A DNA stretch of 64,000 nucleotides, from contig JAQPZY010001419.1 of the NCBI GenBank assembly GCA_029931535.1, positions 186,001 to 250,000 of the forward strand, in the 5' to 3' direction. The translations under genes were made by a program, and so were the position numbers. The notes under the pieces are model-generated. The model was not told where the DNA came from and ran no database searches. It saw only the letters and a program-made list of their open reading frames with translations. This document shows, piece after piece, positions 35,180-45,642 of the stretch; the stretch's first letter is position 1; the number at the start of each line of letters is the position of its first letter. Origin of the DNA: Margaritifera margaritifera (taxonomy: Eukaryota > Mollusca > Bivalvia > Unionida > Margaritiferidae).

Positions 35180-36127
35180 ATAGTTCGAGAGATTTTATTT
35201 TTCTTTATTCGAAAAAATCGTTAAATACATATTTCGTAATTACTAATTAAGGAGAAAATATTATCATATGCGTTATTTTAATATTGACAATGCATGTTCA
35301 ATTATTTGAAGAAACAAATAAAATAGCTTGTGCGTAGTAATATATAAAAAGCGCGCTATTGGTATTAGTCATAATGAAGTAAGGGATATAACTGCGGCAT
35401 AATTATTTTTCAATTCTTTATCGTAATAACATATATGGAAATGAATATTGATATAAACAATAAACGATGGTTATATTATATGTGATGTATGTTTCATTAA
35501 TTTACCTTTTATTATATAGGGACATTGTTATTCTAACGTAGTTCTTGTGGTCAAAATGAACAATAACTAAAAATGATAGAAATTTACAAAAATATTAAAG
35601 AAATAGATTGGAGAATAACAAATTCTAGTTAAGGTCTACTGGTGCACGCTTTCAAAAAATGAGGCGCCGTTTTACTACTTACTCGGTATTTCTTTCATAT
35701 AAAAATTATTTTTTAAAATATGAAACAATAGAATATTTGATACCAAAAAACAGATTTATGCTATAACAAATTTGCTGAATTGTCACATTTTTAAAAATTT
35801 ATTTCTTAAAAATCAAATAGGTTATTACGGGCATGAACGGCCATAATTAGTTGAGAATGAAAAGTCAACCAAAAAAAAAAAAGAATCTTTTTAGAGTTTC
35901 TCTTATGTGTAACTGGGGAAAAAAAAAAAAAAAAAAATTGACAATGTTGCATTGCTGCAATTTAAAACTTTTTACAAACCCAACTAATGGACACTCAGTA
36001 CTGAATGTAGCGCTTGATTCTTTAGTTGCGGAATGTGGAAACACATGCTTAATAAACATGTAGAACAAAAAATTTCGTGTTACATGTATCAAGGCAAGGT
36101 GATGTGCGGGCTAGCATAGAGTCCAAC
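35180..36127. other. Region upstream of KHDRBS; no gene seen
   Basis: AT-rich; two A-runs (35872-35883, 35919-35937). Likely contains the KHDRBS promoter at its left end and ends at the LINE relic. Confidence 0.5.
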
Positions 36128-36149
36128 TTATAGGTTTGGTACCTCCTTC

Positions 36150-36735
36150 CTTGACGGTAAACCGTGACTTACTTTCACTTTTTTCCTGTTTACTTTATTT
36201 TGTATTTTATAGAGTTTTCTACCTTTCTTTGGCGTGTTCCATAATACCTGACACTTTTGATCAATTTTAAGAAAAAATCTTTTGAATAATACTGTATGGT
36301 TCCGAGACGTTGTATGCCACGCTTTTATATGTGAATGCCTTAAAGTTGCGTTTCGCTTCTGCGTCAGATTTCTCATTACCCGGTATGTTGATGTGGGACG
36401 GGATCCATGCAAATTCGACTATTTTGTTTTATTGTTCTGTTTCTTTTAATAAATATCTTGCATGGGTAACCATACTTTGCCTACTTGTTGAAATGTTGGA
36501 GGCCAATGATTGTAGGACTATACCTGAGTCGCTGCGAATAACTGATTTATTTACTGGATATTTTCTGAGCACGTTTAGTGGTGGTAACAGTGCAATAAAC
36601 TCGACTGTGTAGAGGGCGCAATCATCTGGTAGCCTCCTTCTAAACTCTTCGCCTTATTGTCATATTACCGCTCCTGCTGCTGTTTTTCGAGATTTTAATT
36701 TTCGACCCGTCTGTGTATATGTGGGGGTGTACCTT
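36150..36735 (-). pseudogene. LINE RNase H domain remnant
   Basis: YTDGS (36701-36718) holds the first catalytic Asp; YTVEFIALLPPL holds the Glu helix; IRSDSGIVLQSLAS holds the second Asp; AWIPSHINIPGNEKSDAEAK (36370-36410) is the final RNase H block. Frameshifts and stops break the domain. Confidence 0.8.
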
Positions 36736-36925
36736 CTGTACTTATTTTCAATGTATGTGAATACTGTCGATCTAAGCCCAATGAAATCGTCTTTTTTTTT
36801 TATTTCCAACTTGTACCTTGTTAAACTCTACTTTCGGTATGTGGCAAATATATGGTGGGTCTTCAAGATATTTTATTTTAGCAGGTTTTATTTCTGGGAT
36901 TCCTAATTCCTTTTTAAGGTTATAT

Positions 36926-37635
36926 TATTCGTTTACCCTCCCGTTTGTATGTAGGCCCCCCCCCCCCCCGTGCCAATTTAAAAAACGGAAAGGAACAAGG
37001 ATATAAAAAATGCACACAACTTAGTCATTTCATTCATCAATTTATAATTTCTAACCTGATTGTCACCGGGGGGTCCCTGACCCTAACATTGTCATCTTCT
37101 GCGCGTTTCAAACCCAACGGGAGTTCCTTTACTAAAACGGCGCCATATTTGCGTGGGCTATTCTATTATTTTTTTTCAGACAACAGATGGGATATAGTTC
37201 GTCGTCTTCGACAAGCTCTTAATAATTCCTTAAATTTCTGTAACTTTGGGAGTTACATTCATCAGAACACATGTATGTAAGAGTTACATTTTTTGTGATT
37301 AATTCTTGTTAGAAATATTAAATCCAGGGATTGCAAATATTGGATGCAGACGACAGTTTTTCCTAAAAATCGACTGTTCCAGAAACCAGAAAAGGACAGT
37401 GAGCAGTCTGTCTGATTGTTTCCAACAACAGCTTCCGTTTGTTTGAAACGTGAACAAGATAACAATGTTAAGGGCCACCTGGCGACAATCAGGTTAGAAA
37501 TTATAAATTGATGAATGAAATGACTAAGTTTTGTGAATTTTTTTTTTATATCCTTGATGCTTCTCGTTTTTAAAATCTGTAAGGGGGGTGGGGGGTGAGT
37601 ACACACAAACGGGAGGGTAAGCGAATACTATAGTA
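36926..37635. repeat. Inverted-repeat element, ~200 bp arms, nested in LINE relic
   Basis: Left arm ~36926-37130, right arm ~37430-37635. Shared blocks: TTACCCTCCCGTTTGT, C-run, AAGGATATAAAAAA, ACTTAGTCATTTCATTCATC and AATTTCTAACCTGATTGTC. The ~300 bp spacer has no recognisable gene. It separates the RNase H and RT pieces of the LINE, so it inserted into or rearranged it. No clear target duplication. Confidence 0.7.
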
Positions 37636-37915
37636 ATAATCTTTTCGCCAGGTATTTTATTTTTCATGTTTATCGGAATGGTTTGTCGCACTTTTTGATG
37701 GCCTATAATATTAAGTGGTTCGGGAGTAGTACTTGATCATCATTTCCTTGCGCCGTAGTTGTAGTGGGGTTTCTGCTGTTAATATCAGGTTTTCCTCCGT
37801 CAATCTGCTTTTGAGTAATTAGAAGCATGCTTTAGATTAAGTATGTCGAATTTTTGGAACACCGTGGTGCCAGCTGATTATTACACTGGACATCCATGAT
37901 CAACTTTAGATCGAA

Positions 37916-38116
37916 CTAGTGCTCGGTATAGTGTTTTTTAAGTGTGGCTTGATCGGTCCCCCAGTCAGTGCCTTTAATGCTACGGTTCAGGTTAATATCT
38001 CGATAATACCGTTGTATTAGCTCGTTAATATGGGTTTTCCAGGTTCGCCTTTCGTCGAGTATCATGCCTACGAATGTCGCTTGTTTTTCAAATTTTATTT
38101 GGATCCGTTTAGACAT
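37916..38116 (-). pseudogene. LINE reverse transcriptase C-terminal remnant
   Basis: Frame with FVGMILDERRTWKTHINELI then LNRSIKGTDWGTDQATLKKH. This is the 'YLG...D..L.W..HI' plus 'L..L.GT.WG.D...L' block found after the RT palm in I/Jockey LINEs. The catalytic palm (YADD) is missing, deleted between 38120 and 38250. Confidence 0.75.
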
Positions 38117-38259
38117 AGTTTAGGTGGTGGTGGGTGTTCGCAGTCACCTGTGCGGAACAGTATGCCTACTTTTTTGCGGTGATAACTTAAAGCCCCATTT
38201 ATCTGCCAACTTTGCTTATTTCATTTAATCCTTTATGTAATTTTTCTATCACTGTTTTA

Positions 38260-38560
38260 TTTTTAGGGTTTCCATATATTACTTCCCCATAACTTGTTGT
38301 GGGTATTAAAGTCCCCTCATATAACCACCCATTCACCCAGTTTCTTTGTTGCTTTCGTAACCCCTTCTAGTAAAATATTTTGTATTGTACCGGGTTCATA
38401 TAGGTTACCAATGATTATGCGGTGGTTTATTCTTGGACTCGAACTAACTGTATCTCGAGCTCACTGCTTTGTTTTATTACGGGCATTGCATAGGACTGTA
38501 TTACTAGAATACATGTTGTATAAATCGCCTGGCCCCCTCCTTTGGCGGTAGTGGAGCGAT
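38260..38560 (-). pseudogene. LINE endonuclease (APE-type) remnant
   Basis: IIGNLYEPGTIQNILLEG leads to GDFNTHNKLWGSNIW (38270-38316), the APE endonuclease metal-site motif GDFN-H-xLWG of I/Jockey-type LINEs. An in-frame stop falls just before GDFN; upstream pieces are in other frames. Confidence 0.75.
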
Positions 38561-38678
38561 GTTTCATGTAATTAGTTTCGTATCCTACAACTTTGGGGAT
38601 ATGTGTTGTGTCATTTAAGTTCCACTGCTAAAACGCTTGCGTTCCACTGTCACATAATTATTATTTCTTGAGTTTGCT

Positions 38679-38938
38679 CAGTGGCGGCGCGAGGGTTCGA
38701 GGCGCCCTGGGGCAATGTTCTTTAGTGGCGTCCCTACTTTGCTACAGAGAACAGTTTTATGCCGGTTGCCAGACTCCTTCACCCCCCCCCCTTCTCTAAT
38801 ATACGTTTTGTAAAATTGCCCCAGTTACACTAAAGTGAAGGTGAAATACCATGAAAAGTTCACCTGCAAATTTTTTTTTAACAAATCCGATGGCGTCCCC
38901 TTTCCCTTTTGTACCCCCAACCCCCTGAGCCGCCACTG
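38679..38938. mobile_element. hAT-type MITE, second copy, nested in LINE relic
   Basis: 260 bp with 10-bp perfect terminal inverted repeats CAGTGGCGGC and a perfect 8-bp target duplication AGTTTGCT (38671-38678, 38939-38946), the hAT hallmark. Homologous to 17987-18223. It inserted between the endonuclease and ORF1 remnants of the LINE relic, so it is younger than that LINE. Confidence 0.85.
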
Positions 38939-39079
38939 AGTTTGCTATTTGTTATCATATTCATTTATTGTATTTATTTATTTATTCCTATGTTGAACTG
39001 TTTTTCACGGGAGCCCACTGAATTTTTCTCCACACATACAAAGAAAATGTTGACAACAATCTTCTACTGTGCGAGCTTT

Positions 39080-39521
39080 GGTTAGTTTCCCTGTTGCTTT
39101 TTCCATAGTTAGCCCTCTATGGAGGCTATATAAGTGCGCTCGTGTGTTGTTTTAGTCGTATTAGAGTATTCCTTATCTAGGTAATCCCTGACTTGTTTGT
39201 ATGATAGGTCTTTAGTGATCATAAATTCAATTGTTTAGGGCCTCCCTTTAAGCTCTAGGGCATATAGGGTTGTTTGAGTTGTGGTTTTCTTTGCAATTTG
39301 CGCATTGCATGGTCTTTTGACCCGCATTTTTTTTTTTTTTTTTTTTTTACGTGGCTCTCACCACAGTGATCACACCTGAATCTGTTTCTGCCTTTGTTTG
39401 TTAAGTGATCAAAGATACCATGTGTGGAGCCCCTGAAATGCTGAAAATTTAAGATGTGCTCGCACCTCGTTATACGTTGACTGATTTTCCTCAAGTCGTG
39501 AGTTGGGTGTAATGTGAACAT
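39080..39521 (-). pseudogene. LINE ORF1 (gag-like) remnant
   Basis: Contains RCEHILNFQHFRGSTHG and RCDHCGESH (Cx2C...H type knuckles), followed after a poly-lysine slippage run (T20 on the plus strand, ~39330-39349) by CGSKDH. Further on, ELKGRP-TIEFMITKDLSYKQ matches the usual CP-ELK...I....SY pattern after the last knuckle. Frame disrupted. Confidence 0.6.
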
Positions 39522-40125
39522 TTTACGACGTTGCTGTGGAAAATTTCGACCATTATTTCTGGATCACGGAGCTATTTTCCTTCGAAGGAAGCTTCAAGTA
39601 ATTGCCAAAGCGTGCGGATTAGTGTACACAAAGAAGTTCATACCTGCGAACAAAGTAACCATTATACCACCTCAGTCGCACCAATCTGTTAGCTGTCAAT
39701 ATTCAGCCAAAGCTTTGCGTTGGTTACATTACTTATAAGGAACTCAAGACAACTGGGTACAATATTCTAGAAACGGTGGAGAAAAAAAGTTTGGATCTTG
39801 TTCCGTCGATAGTTGGGAATTAGAAAACCCACAGATCCTGTACGAATTTCACGGGTGTTTACTTCGTGGATACCCACGTGTTATTCTCACCGAGACCTGA
39901 CAAATCCTTGGACATGGTTCACTATGGAAGAGTTGTACGACAACACTTACCAACGACACCAGAGTTCAGAAAGTCAAGGATACCAAATGGAAGAAATATG
40001 GGAACAAGACTACGATCGACGTTTGAAAACAAATCTTGAATTTCGACGCATTGTCGAAGACTACAATGTAGTGGGCATTGAACTTCTGAATCCACGCGAC
40101 AGTTTGTTTGGAGGACGGACCATTG
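39514..40125 (+). pseudogene. Polinton/Maverick-type DNA polymerase B fragment
   Basis: Three successive frames carry the protein-primed PolB signature: ILRRCCGKFRPLFLDH with IPPQSHQS and AKALRWL (39514-39735), NGGEKKFGSC with YEFHGC (39750-39862), then PTCYSHRDLTNPW, FTMEELYDNTYQRHQ, EIWEQDYDRRLK and ELLNPRDSLFGGRT (39865-40125). The order and the PPQ, GGEK, YEFHGC, GGRT landmarks match Polinton polymerases N-terminal to the first polymerase motifs. Two frameshifts, no catalytic motifs B/C; ends at the palindrome edge. An old, inactive element copy. Confidence 0.85.
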
Positions 40126-41928
40126 CTACACGATAAAAAACAATAAATTCTACAAGATTTGGTCAAAACTGGCTCAGTAGTTTTTGAGAAGGTATGACAA
40201 ATGCAGTTTCCACTTGTTGCTCTGGAAACCACATGGTTTCTAGGGGAAAATCAAAAAAAAAAAAAAAAAAAAAAAATTATAAACTTTGGTAAAACATGTT
40301 CTAAGAAATATTCCAACAAAGTTTGATCAAAATTAGCCCATTAGCTTCTTGGACTTGTTAAAATATATTTTCCTGGTTGCTATGAAAGAAAAGCAGTGGT
40401 TACGAAACTCACCATAAAGATGATTTTGTTGGAATATGTTGTAAAAAAACATTTTACATAAACAAAGTTTAATTACGATTAGTTTAGTAATTTTCTCCCT
40501 AGTTGCTAGAGAAGTCAACCCAAACACAAATTTGAAAACATCTAAGAAACATTTCAAAAATGTGGCTGAGCAGTTTTGAGAAGATGTCAAATACTGATGG
40601 ACACACGACCGTCATTGCACAATGCACAATGGAATCAGACCATACCATATACTCACACGATCTTTGTCCATGTGAGATAAGAGATATGAATCATCTACTT
40701 TCTTTACTCAGAATTCTACATTCTGCTTAATCTTTCCCTTCCAGTTCTTGCACTCCTTCCGTCCTTCATATTTTGGATGGATAGCCTAGTCAGAAGATCC
40801 TTTATATAAAAGCTACTTGGGAGAACGTAAATTTTGGAAACCCACTGATGATAACTATGCAGAGGTTTGATTGCAATTGAATATTACCAAATAATGCAGA
40901 TATTTAATGTGCAAAATATTCACCACTCCTCACACTTTTAATTCAAAGATTGTACGTGGACTAAAGCAGTCAGGAAAAGCCACCAAAACTCTTAATGACT
41001 CGGCCAAGAGGTGATCACTGTAAAATTTCAAAAGCTTTGTCCATTATATTCTTCGCTCTAAGGTCTTACGCAACAGATGAAGAGTTGTCAGCATGCTTAT
41101 GTCAAACCAGTAAAACCACAGACACCTATAACATACTTCTAAATTACTATCGAATACCCCAATCATGCATTAATCCATTACCCGCAACAAATTTGTTTAA
41201 ATGTCATCTGAACTCAAACAAAATGTATGTGTTAGGACGGTTTTTACAGATAGATAGAGGTTCTCTTAAATCAATACTGGGTGGGTTTGTGAGACTAAAA
41301 ATACAACACAAAGTAGACACGGAGTAAGCAATTAGTTGATTACATTTGTTCTTATCAATCCTCCTTTCTCCTTGTCGGTCCTGTAATCTATTCTTCTACT
41401 GTTTTTAAACTATTTTTCTCAAAAGTTATTGAGAGAACAAATATAACTAATTGATGTTTGGAACTAATTAAGTTTCTGTAAAAGATAACCTTCTCAATAA
41501 TGTTATAATTTAGTGTGAATAAAGTTAGGATAATTTCTATCTCCACATGGAGAAGACTGCAACTGTATGGATACATGTGTGTTTGTGTATTGTCTCCGCA
41601 TACTCTTAAAACCTTTGAACATAGAGAATGTCTATCTTCAAGCCTTCCAATACGTTTACGATGGAAAAGAACCATTTGTGAAATTTAGGACATCAACAGT
41701 TGATGAATAGGCTAAATAATAATAATAATGATTATTATTATTAGTAGTAGTAGTACTGAGCCAATATTACCAACAATCATCATTATATTTGTTCTTGTCA
41801 CTATTTCTAGTAGTAGTATTTTGTTGAATGGTCCCTTAACTATTATAGTAAAATATATTTGAATGAGAATTAAAGAAGCATTTGTAAGACTAATACTAAA
41901 GCCAGTACTCTATCATCATCATCATCAT

Positions 41929-42436
41929 TGTAACAGGATGCAGCCGGGTTGGGATTGGATAAGCGAAGACACCGAAAGCAATTGCGTTAATGAGATATTT
42001 ATTTATAAATGCAATTTAACGATGAATGATTCTGACACCACTGTAACAAAAAGATATAGGGAAAATGATATAGTTTCCAACATGGAACCAATAAACAAAC
42101 AAGTAACTTTAACGAGAAAATCAAATAAAGATCAACAAATAGAACTTGTAAACAAATATGAACACTGTTCTATCACTAATCAACGAATGAAAGTATATGA
42201 TTGACACCCTAATAAAAACAAGGTCTTATTTAGCACCAAGGGTGACCAAAGCATGTGATTTATATACAACTACGAATAATGTATCATTAATATCATTTAT
42301 CCACAAGTAGGATGCATGTATTATGAACTTATCAATATATCACTCATTTAGCGATATTTTAAATATGTATGCATGAATTTATGAATCTGTCACTCATATA
42401 GCGATATTGACATAACCAATTACAACATGGAACACG

Positions 42437-42517
<81 letters not shown>

Positions 42518-43112
42518 TGGCGCGCAGTTGACGACCAAGATGTATTTCCGGTTCCACCCGCTCTAGTCAATGGTCAAGGAGCCACCACGCATGGTCCGCC
42601 CCTCCTAGTCAGTTGAAGGATCCCTCGAGAGCGTTCTTATTCAACACAGACCTGCTGGACGCGAAGCATTGGTCCCTCACATCGAGAACACCAGTACCCT
42701 CTTCAGAGCCAACGTCATCAGACACAGCGTACACGTCACTAGGAACTCCACAGAGTTCTGCGACTCCAAATCACCAAACCATACACAAAAGTAGCTCTAC
42801 AGCTGAAGATCGCTCCCGTAAAGTGGTAAGCTTCCTGATAAGACTCGTCGTAATGTAATTTGTACATAGAGAATTTGCTCTATAAGTACCCTAGCTGTGA
42901 TGAATATGCGCAGCTAGAGAACTCGAGGTACTTGGGTTTTCACTGCAGGAAATTTGTACATGCAGCATGGGTTGAGTTGTGCTCAGTATTTCGAAATAAC
43001 TATAGCCGAAAAAATAAACCACCCTCGAGCAACGCTGTACGCGGCAACGAAACCCGAGTACATTTTCGTTCACATATATACATTGATATACAGTATACAC
43101 AATTCCGTGACA
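41929..43112 (+). mobile_element. Solo-LTR-like insertion in the palindrome left arm
   Basis: Starts TGTAACAGGATGC and ends CCGTGACA (TG...CA ends), flanked by ATCAT on both sides (41924-41928, 43113-43117); this lies in an ATC microsatellite, so the duplication is not decisive. The right arm lacks it and is continuous across the site. TATAAG at 42881 and AATAAA at 43013-43018 stand ~130 bp apart, as U3 promoter and R poly(A) signal of an LTR would. Contains a (TA)n tract at 42440-42515. No flanking gag-pol. Confidence 0.7.
42440..42515. repeat. (TA)n microsatellite inside the solo-LTR-like insertion
   Basis: About 38 uninterrupted TA units; absent from the other palindrome arm along with its host insertion. 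Confidence 0.95.
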
Positions 43113-44262
43113 ATCATCATCATCGTCGTCGTCGTTATTGTTCTTATTGGTGTTCTTCTTTCTGTTGTTGTTGTTATTATTATTATTATTGCAGTTGTTG
43201 CTTTTATTGTTATTGTTGATGTTAAGGTCATATATAGTATCATTTAAAAGCTAATAAATTTTCTGTGAACTGCACAAGCTTTTGTAAAACTAATTTTAAT
43301 TTTAAAGGAGCAATACTCTATATTGTGACAAAAAATAAAACTGTAGGAAATTGTTTTCCTCGAAACAAAAAACTTCTGACAAATAAAGTACATGTAAAAC
43401 AATTGAGCTTGCATAGATAATCGAAGTCAAACTTTCATATAGGAAAAGTGGCGACGTAGTTTTTGAGTTCTATAAATGACTCAGGTGGTTATAGTAGAAG
43501 GTGTTGACTGCATGTAAACAAGAATGTGATGAAGGCCTATAGTACACATCAGAAGAAGAGATGTGTCTGGTGGAAACATCGGTTGTACAGGCCGTATCCA
43601 GGGTCTAAAAATGAGCATAAAATTCTATAGTTGAAATAACTTGAATAGCTTTCCTGTCACAATTGTCAAATACTACCAACTGCTCTATTTTATTTATTTA
43701 TTCATCGTCCAATAAATCAAGTCAAATTTGGTATCATTTAAAAGCTAAATCAACTTTATGTGAACCGCACAAGCTTATATAAAGCTAATTTTAATTTTGA
43801 GGACTGTATCCAAGGCCAAAAACGAGCACAAAAGTCTATCTTTGAAATAATGTTTGAACTGCTTTTTTGTCACAACTGTCAAATGCATATCAATTGCCAC
43901 GGTCGATGCATTTCTCCAAGTTCCATTAAATCTCGAGTCATATTTGGCATTATTTAAAAGCTAAATGAATTTTACGCACACTGCTTAATTGTCAGCTCTT
44001 TTTCGTTTAGTTTTACGACATTTTTAAACTGCAAAATCATGCATACAATTGTACAGATACAATCCAACAATACTTTTTAAATCCCAGTTTGATTTCTTTT
44101 TAAAGACACGGGTGCTACTTGGTTGTTTTTTTTTTTAAATTATAGGCTTAGTTGCTTTAGATAACGCAGTAATTTACTGTCATCTTTTTATCGGTATAGA
44201 AGCATAAAAAACAATCAACAGAGCAGCTACAGTAGCAATTCATTATGACACCACCTACACTA

Positions 44263-44273
<11 letters not shown>

Positions 44274-44323
<50 letters not shown>
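44274..44323. repeat. (TC)n microsatellite
   Basis: Pure TC run in the left palindrome arm; the right arm has (GACA)n plus (GA)n at the mirrored site (46106-46160). Confidence 0.95.
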
Positions 44324-44327
<4 letters not shown>

Positions 44328-44669
44328 AATTGATAGATTTTCTCGGTTTGCCAGGTTATCACTTTACAATGATCCCCAACAGCATCCAACTCATCCAAGC
44401 TATTATTTAGGTGTTTTTTCTTTCTTTTGTCTCTCTTTTTTTAAAAATCTAATAACATGTTCATGATGTTAAGTTATTAACCATTCCGAATGACAAAAAA
44501 AAAATGGAATAGTCTAGCAACCATATCGCTTTGTAGCGATAATATCGCCAGGCACTTTTTTTTTTTTTTTTTTGCCGATGATGTTAATGAATTGTTTTCA
44601 CAAATTGGTAACTTACAAGCTCCGAAATCCAAGTGAAAACTTCCACTTCTTTTTACAAAAAATGAATTT

Positions 44670-44675
<6 letters not shown>

Positions 44676-44757
<82 letters not shown>
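44676..44757. repeat. (AT)n microsatellite in palindrome spacer
   Basis: About 41 AT units, self-complementary. Confidence 0.95.
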
Positions 44758-44760
<3 letters not shown>

Positions 44761-45293
44761 AACTTGTCTGGTCATTCTCAAATAAATTTGCTTGCTCAAG
44801 GGTTGATTGCTGCTTTGCAAAATTTAATTTTTCATTACGAAGTCAATTAACAAGCTCCGGAAGCAAACACTGGATGAGTGTATTAATTTGTTACTGGTCA
44901 GCACCCAACTCAGAGAAAAGTTTAGCACATCCTTAATGCAGTTTTTCGTTCAAATTCGTGAAATTAAATTTATGAAACATCACTTCTCTGTCTGACGAAA
45001 AGGAAATATTTGAAGTAGATGTGTGGAACAGTTTTGCAATGTGTCCTCCTAACATTTATCAACTGGCTTTACATTTTTGTCACAATGTCCTCATCACAAA
45101 AATTTGTTACTCATAAAAGATCTCATAACTATGAAACTTATCGTTGTTAAAACAACTGACTAAACTGTCGTCACCAGTTTACTACCATAGATATATCCCT
45201 GACTCGTTATCTGTTGCGTAAGCATAAACAGCCACTTATCTGGACACTCGCCATCTTGGCACTCATACACAAGAATAAAATTGGTACTTTCAG

Positions 45294-45413
45294 AAAGATG
45301 ACGCATCGCGCAGGGTAGAGTTCTACGAGGGCGATGTTTGGAAGGCCATCCAGAGGGCCACAAGAGACGAACCAAAAAATGAGTGGTTCATCGGTGGTGG
45401 AGACCGCAAATAA
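45294..45413 (+). CDS. Coding-like frame 1 in palindrome centre (unassigned)
   Basis: After a plausible acceptor (TTGGTACTTTCAG, 45281-45293) the frame reads KDDASRRVEFYEGDVWKAIQ then RATRDEPKNEWFIGGGDRK and stops at TAA 45411-45413. Composition looks protein-like, and it is GC-richer than its surroundings. No family recognised. It overlaps the +1 frame of the next entry by ~80 nt, so either could be a frameshifted half of one gene, or two exons. Confidence 0.35.
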   Translation, partial: KDDASRRVEFYEGDVWKAIQRATRDEPKNEWFIGGGDRK

Positions 45414-45642
45414 AATGGACCCCAAGTTCGTGGAGAAGTTCGTGATGGCAGATAGCAGGTACTTTAGAACCCGAGAGAAGCACGAAAAGATCGTCCGGAT
45501 CTGCAGAAAGTACACAGACGCCGCCAAGGAGCTGGCTACCAAGGTATTTAGAAAAGCCTGCCTCGCAGCGAGAGGCTGGAAACCCACTCCCGCGACCATA
45601 CTGGAGGACGTCCATTGGGCATGCGTTCAGTTTGGGCACTGA
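45334..45642 (+). CDS. Coding-like frame 2 in palindrome centre (unassigned, 102 aa)
   Basis: ATG at 45334 or, more likely, ATG at 45415 (MDPKFVEKFVMADSRYFRTR) reading through KHEKIVRICRKYTDAAKELA to GWKPTPATILEDVHWACVQF and a TGA at 45640-45642. Third positions from 45415 are mostly G or C, against the AT-rich setting, which argues for a true coding history and possibly a foreign origin. It is Lys/Arg-rich with two amphipathic helical stretches; no signal peptide, membrane segment or recognised motif. It could be a fragment of a mobile-element or viral gene, or a retro-copied host exon. Confidence 0.45.
   Translation: MFGRPSRGPQETNQKMSGSSVVETANKMDPKFVEKFVMADSRYFRTREKHEKIVRICRKYTDAAKELATKVFRKACLAARGWKPTPATILEDVHWACVQFGH

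Larger units (their letters stand above)
36128..39521 (-). mobile_element. Non-LTR retrotransposon relic (I/Jockey-like, with RNase H)
   Basis: Reading the minus strand from 39521 down: gag-like ORF1 with zinc-knuckle cysteines, endonuclease piece (GDFNTHNKLWG), RT C-terminal piece (VGMILDERRTWKTHINELI), RNase H piece (YTDGS ... WIPSHINIPG). The order ORF1-EN-RT-RNase H is that of I-clade LINEs. Broken by frameshifts, stops, large deletions, a hAT MITE (38679-38938) and an inverted-repeat element (~36926-37635). Not capable of movement. Confidence 0.85.
40125..44590 (+). repeat. Left arm of a ~8.8 kb palindrome
   Basis: Matches 45850-48970 in reverse complement along its whole length. In a ~300 bp sample (41021-41310 against 47700-48000) I count about a dozen mismatches, so roughly 96 percent identity by eye. 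Outer part is a diverged repeat with ATTTGGTCAAAACTGGCTCA units. Differs from the right arm by a ~1.2 kb solo-LTR-like insertion, a pure (TC)n where the other arm has (TCTG)n, and a single copy of a unit doubled on the right. Confidence 0.9.

Noticed and set aside
40995..41327. 110-codon frame in the left palindrome arm, with a partly conserved 72-codon mirror frame on the right
   Set aside because: The arms are so alike that frames are shared by descent; the right copy is broken early and the composition is unremarkable. It stays possible but is not supported.
44572..44850. 92-codon frame with Ile-Tyr repeats
   Set aside because: Translation of the (AT)n microsatellite at 44676-44757.
45360..45415. 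Programmed -1 frameshift site (A AAA AAT near 45372-45379)
   Set aside because: The -1 frame hits TGA at once and the second frame is in +1 relative to the first, so the geometry does not fit a -1 slip.
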